Source: JBOHBN01 sp050698355
GTDB taxonomy: Bacteria > Actinomycetota > Actinomycetes > Streptosporangiales > WHST01
Direction: 5' to 3'
Length of the DNA: 7,287 bases
Assembly (NCBI GenBank): GCA_050698355.1
Contig: JBOHBN010000065.1
Span: 1 to 7,287, forward strand
The translations under genes and the position numbers were made by a program. Below, piece by piece: positions 7,075 to 7,287 of the stretch. Position 1 is the first letter of the stretch. Each line of letters starts with the position of its first letter. The notes under the pieces are model-generated. The model saw only the letters and a list, made by a program, of their open reading frames with translations, searched no databases and had not been told where the DNA came from.

Positions 7075-7108
7075 CGTGCTCCGGTCGGGTCGAGGTGTCT
7101 GGACCAAC

Positions 7109-7139
7109 AAAAAGACCCCCCGTTTCGTACGGGAGGTCT
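7109..7139 (-). terminator. Intrinsic terminator in the cimA leader (attenuator)
   Basis: On the minus strand AGACCTCCCGT and ACGGGGGGTCT pair over 11 bp (one U-G) around the loop ACGAA, followed at once by a U run (five U including the last stem base). It is the only hairpin in the window with a canonical U tract. It sits 35 nt upstream of the cimA ATG and inside its transcribed leader, so it would stop transcription before cimA unless disrupted. Terminators placed this way are characteristic of attenuation. Confidence 0.85.
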
Positions 7140-7166
7140 GCGCGTCGGCGATCTGTCGCAACGCGC
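7140..7166 (-). promoter_or_regulatory. Pause/competitor hairpin abutting the cimA leader terminator
   Basis: GCGCGT (7166-7161) pairs with ACGCGC (7145-7140), and inside it GCGA (7159-7156) pairs with TCGC (7151-7148) around the loop CAGA; a U-G pair and one bulged C join the two stems. The hairpin begins at the last base of the leader-peptide stop codon and ends one base before the terminator stem. This matches the position of the first hairpin in ribosome-mediated attenuators. An antiterminator pairing between its 3' arm and the terminator's 5' arm is not obvious by eye. Confidence 0.5.
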
Positions 7167-7195
7167 TAGGTGCTAATAATGCCAAGATACTGCAC
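7166..7195 (-). CDS. Candidate leader peptide of cimA (isoleucine/leucine attenuator)
   Basis: GTG CAG TAT CTT GGC ATT ATT AGC ACC TAG encodes MQYLGIIST. The Leu codon CTT and the tandem Ile codons ATT ATT are the A/T-ending forms, whereas the surrounding genes mostly use ATC and CTC/CTG, so slow decoding when isoleucine is short is plausible. GAGACGGTGA (7209-7200) matches the Shine-Dalgarno consensus AAGGAGGTGA at 7 of 10 positions, including GGTGA, and suits the GTG start. A stop in the same frame (TGA, 7210-7208) precludes a longer version. It ends exactly at the first leader hairpin. No convincing promoter is seen upstream; the start of transcription should lie above 7210. No protein evidence is possible here, so this is inferred from layout. 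Confidence 0.55.
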   Translation of the reverse strand: MQYLGIIST

Positions 7196-7260
7196 GCAGT
7201 CACCGTCTCACATCAAACGTCGCCCACGGAACTCCCGTCTCAGCATGTGGTCCGGCAACG

Positions 7261-7287
7261 TGTCAGTACCTCAGCTCGCTATAGCGG
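7261..7287. repeat. Left half of a palindromic repeat cut by the window edge (repeat-family copy 2)
   Basis: On the plus strand TGTCAGT (7261-7267), TCA (7271-7273) and CTATAGC (7279-7285) occur with the same spacing as in the complete inverted repeat at 2742-2766; 19 of 25 aligned positions agree. The variable stretches between them differ, as expected if each copy keeps its own complementary arms. The matching right arm should lie just beyond the window. The position suggests a terminator between cimA's leader and the next upstream gene. Confidence 0.55.

Noticed and set aside
5500..7176. Long plus-strand open frame opposite cimA
   Set aside because: Antisense shadow of cimA with low-complexity composition and no motif or ribosome binding site.
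7174..7179. Rare TTA TTA leucine codons suggesting bldA-type control of an extended cimA
   Set aside because: They are only codons in the 7203 frame, which I judge non-coding; in the better supported leader frame the same bases read ATT ATT.
7204..7219. CGTTT-N6-AGACG imperfect dyad upstream of cimA as an IclR/NdgR-type operator
   Set aside because: It has only 4 of 5 matching arm positions and I cannot confirm any operator consensus; the AGACG half is better explained as part of the Shine-Dalgarno-like region of the leader peptide.

Overview
The window is a high-GC stretch (roughly 70% by eye, with strong G/C preference at third codon positions). It looks chromosomal and actinobacterial: GTG starts, an indirect tRNA-Gln charging layout, a cimA-gltX neighbourhood like that of Streptomyces-type genomes, and U-poor terminators. 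I cannot resolve the genus. I see no insertion sequence, phage gene, CRISPR array or rRNA.

Layout. Two genes run rightward on the left side: the 3' part of a large FAD plus iron-sulfur dehydrogenase (1-1800, cut by the window edge) and a nitrilase-superfamily amidohydrolase (1885-2721). Everything from 2800 to the right edge runs leftward. In transcription order these are a leader region with an apparent attenuator (about 7210-7109), cimA (7074-5455), a hairpin-rich gap, a fumarylacetoacetate-hydrolase-family gene (5307-4531), gltX overlapping it by 8 nt (4538-3054), then tRNA-Gln(CUG) and tRNA-Glu(CUC) behind their own promoter. The two convergent groups meet at a perfect 18-bp inverted repeat (2741-2784).

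How the genes fit together. CimA makes citramalate, the entry point of the threonine-independent route to isoleucine. Just upstream of it is a nine-residue reading frame, GTG to TAG, with two adjacent ATT isoleucine codons and a CTT leucine codon. A hairpin follows directly, then an 11-bp intrinsic terminator with a U run. This is the layout of a ribosome-mediated attenuator that senses isoleucine supply. GltX sits directly before the two tRNAs it is expected to charge; in actinobacteria lacking GlnRS, GluRS also loads Glu onto tRNA-Gln for later amidation.

Most interesting signals: (1) the cimA leader attenuator, and (2) a likely dispersed hairpin family. The repeat at 2741-2784 and the half-element cut by the right edge (7261-7287) share TGTCAGT-N3-TCA-N5-CTATAGC with identical spacing but different arm sequences. 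The protein-coding genes themselves are ordinary members of known families.
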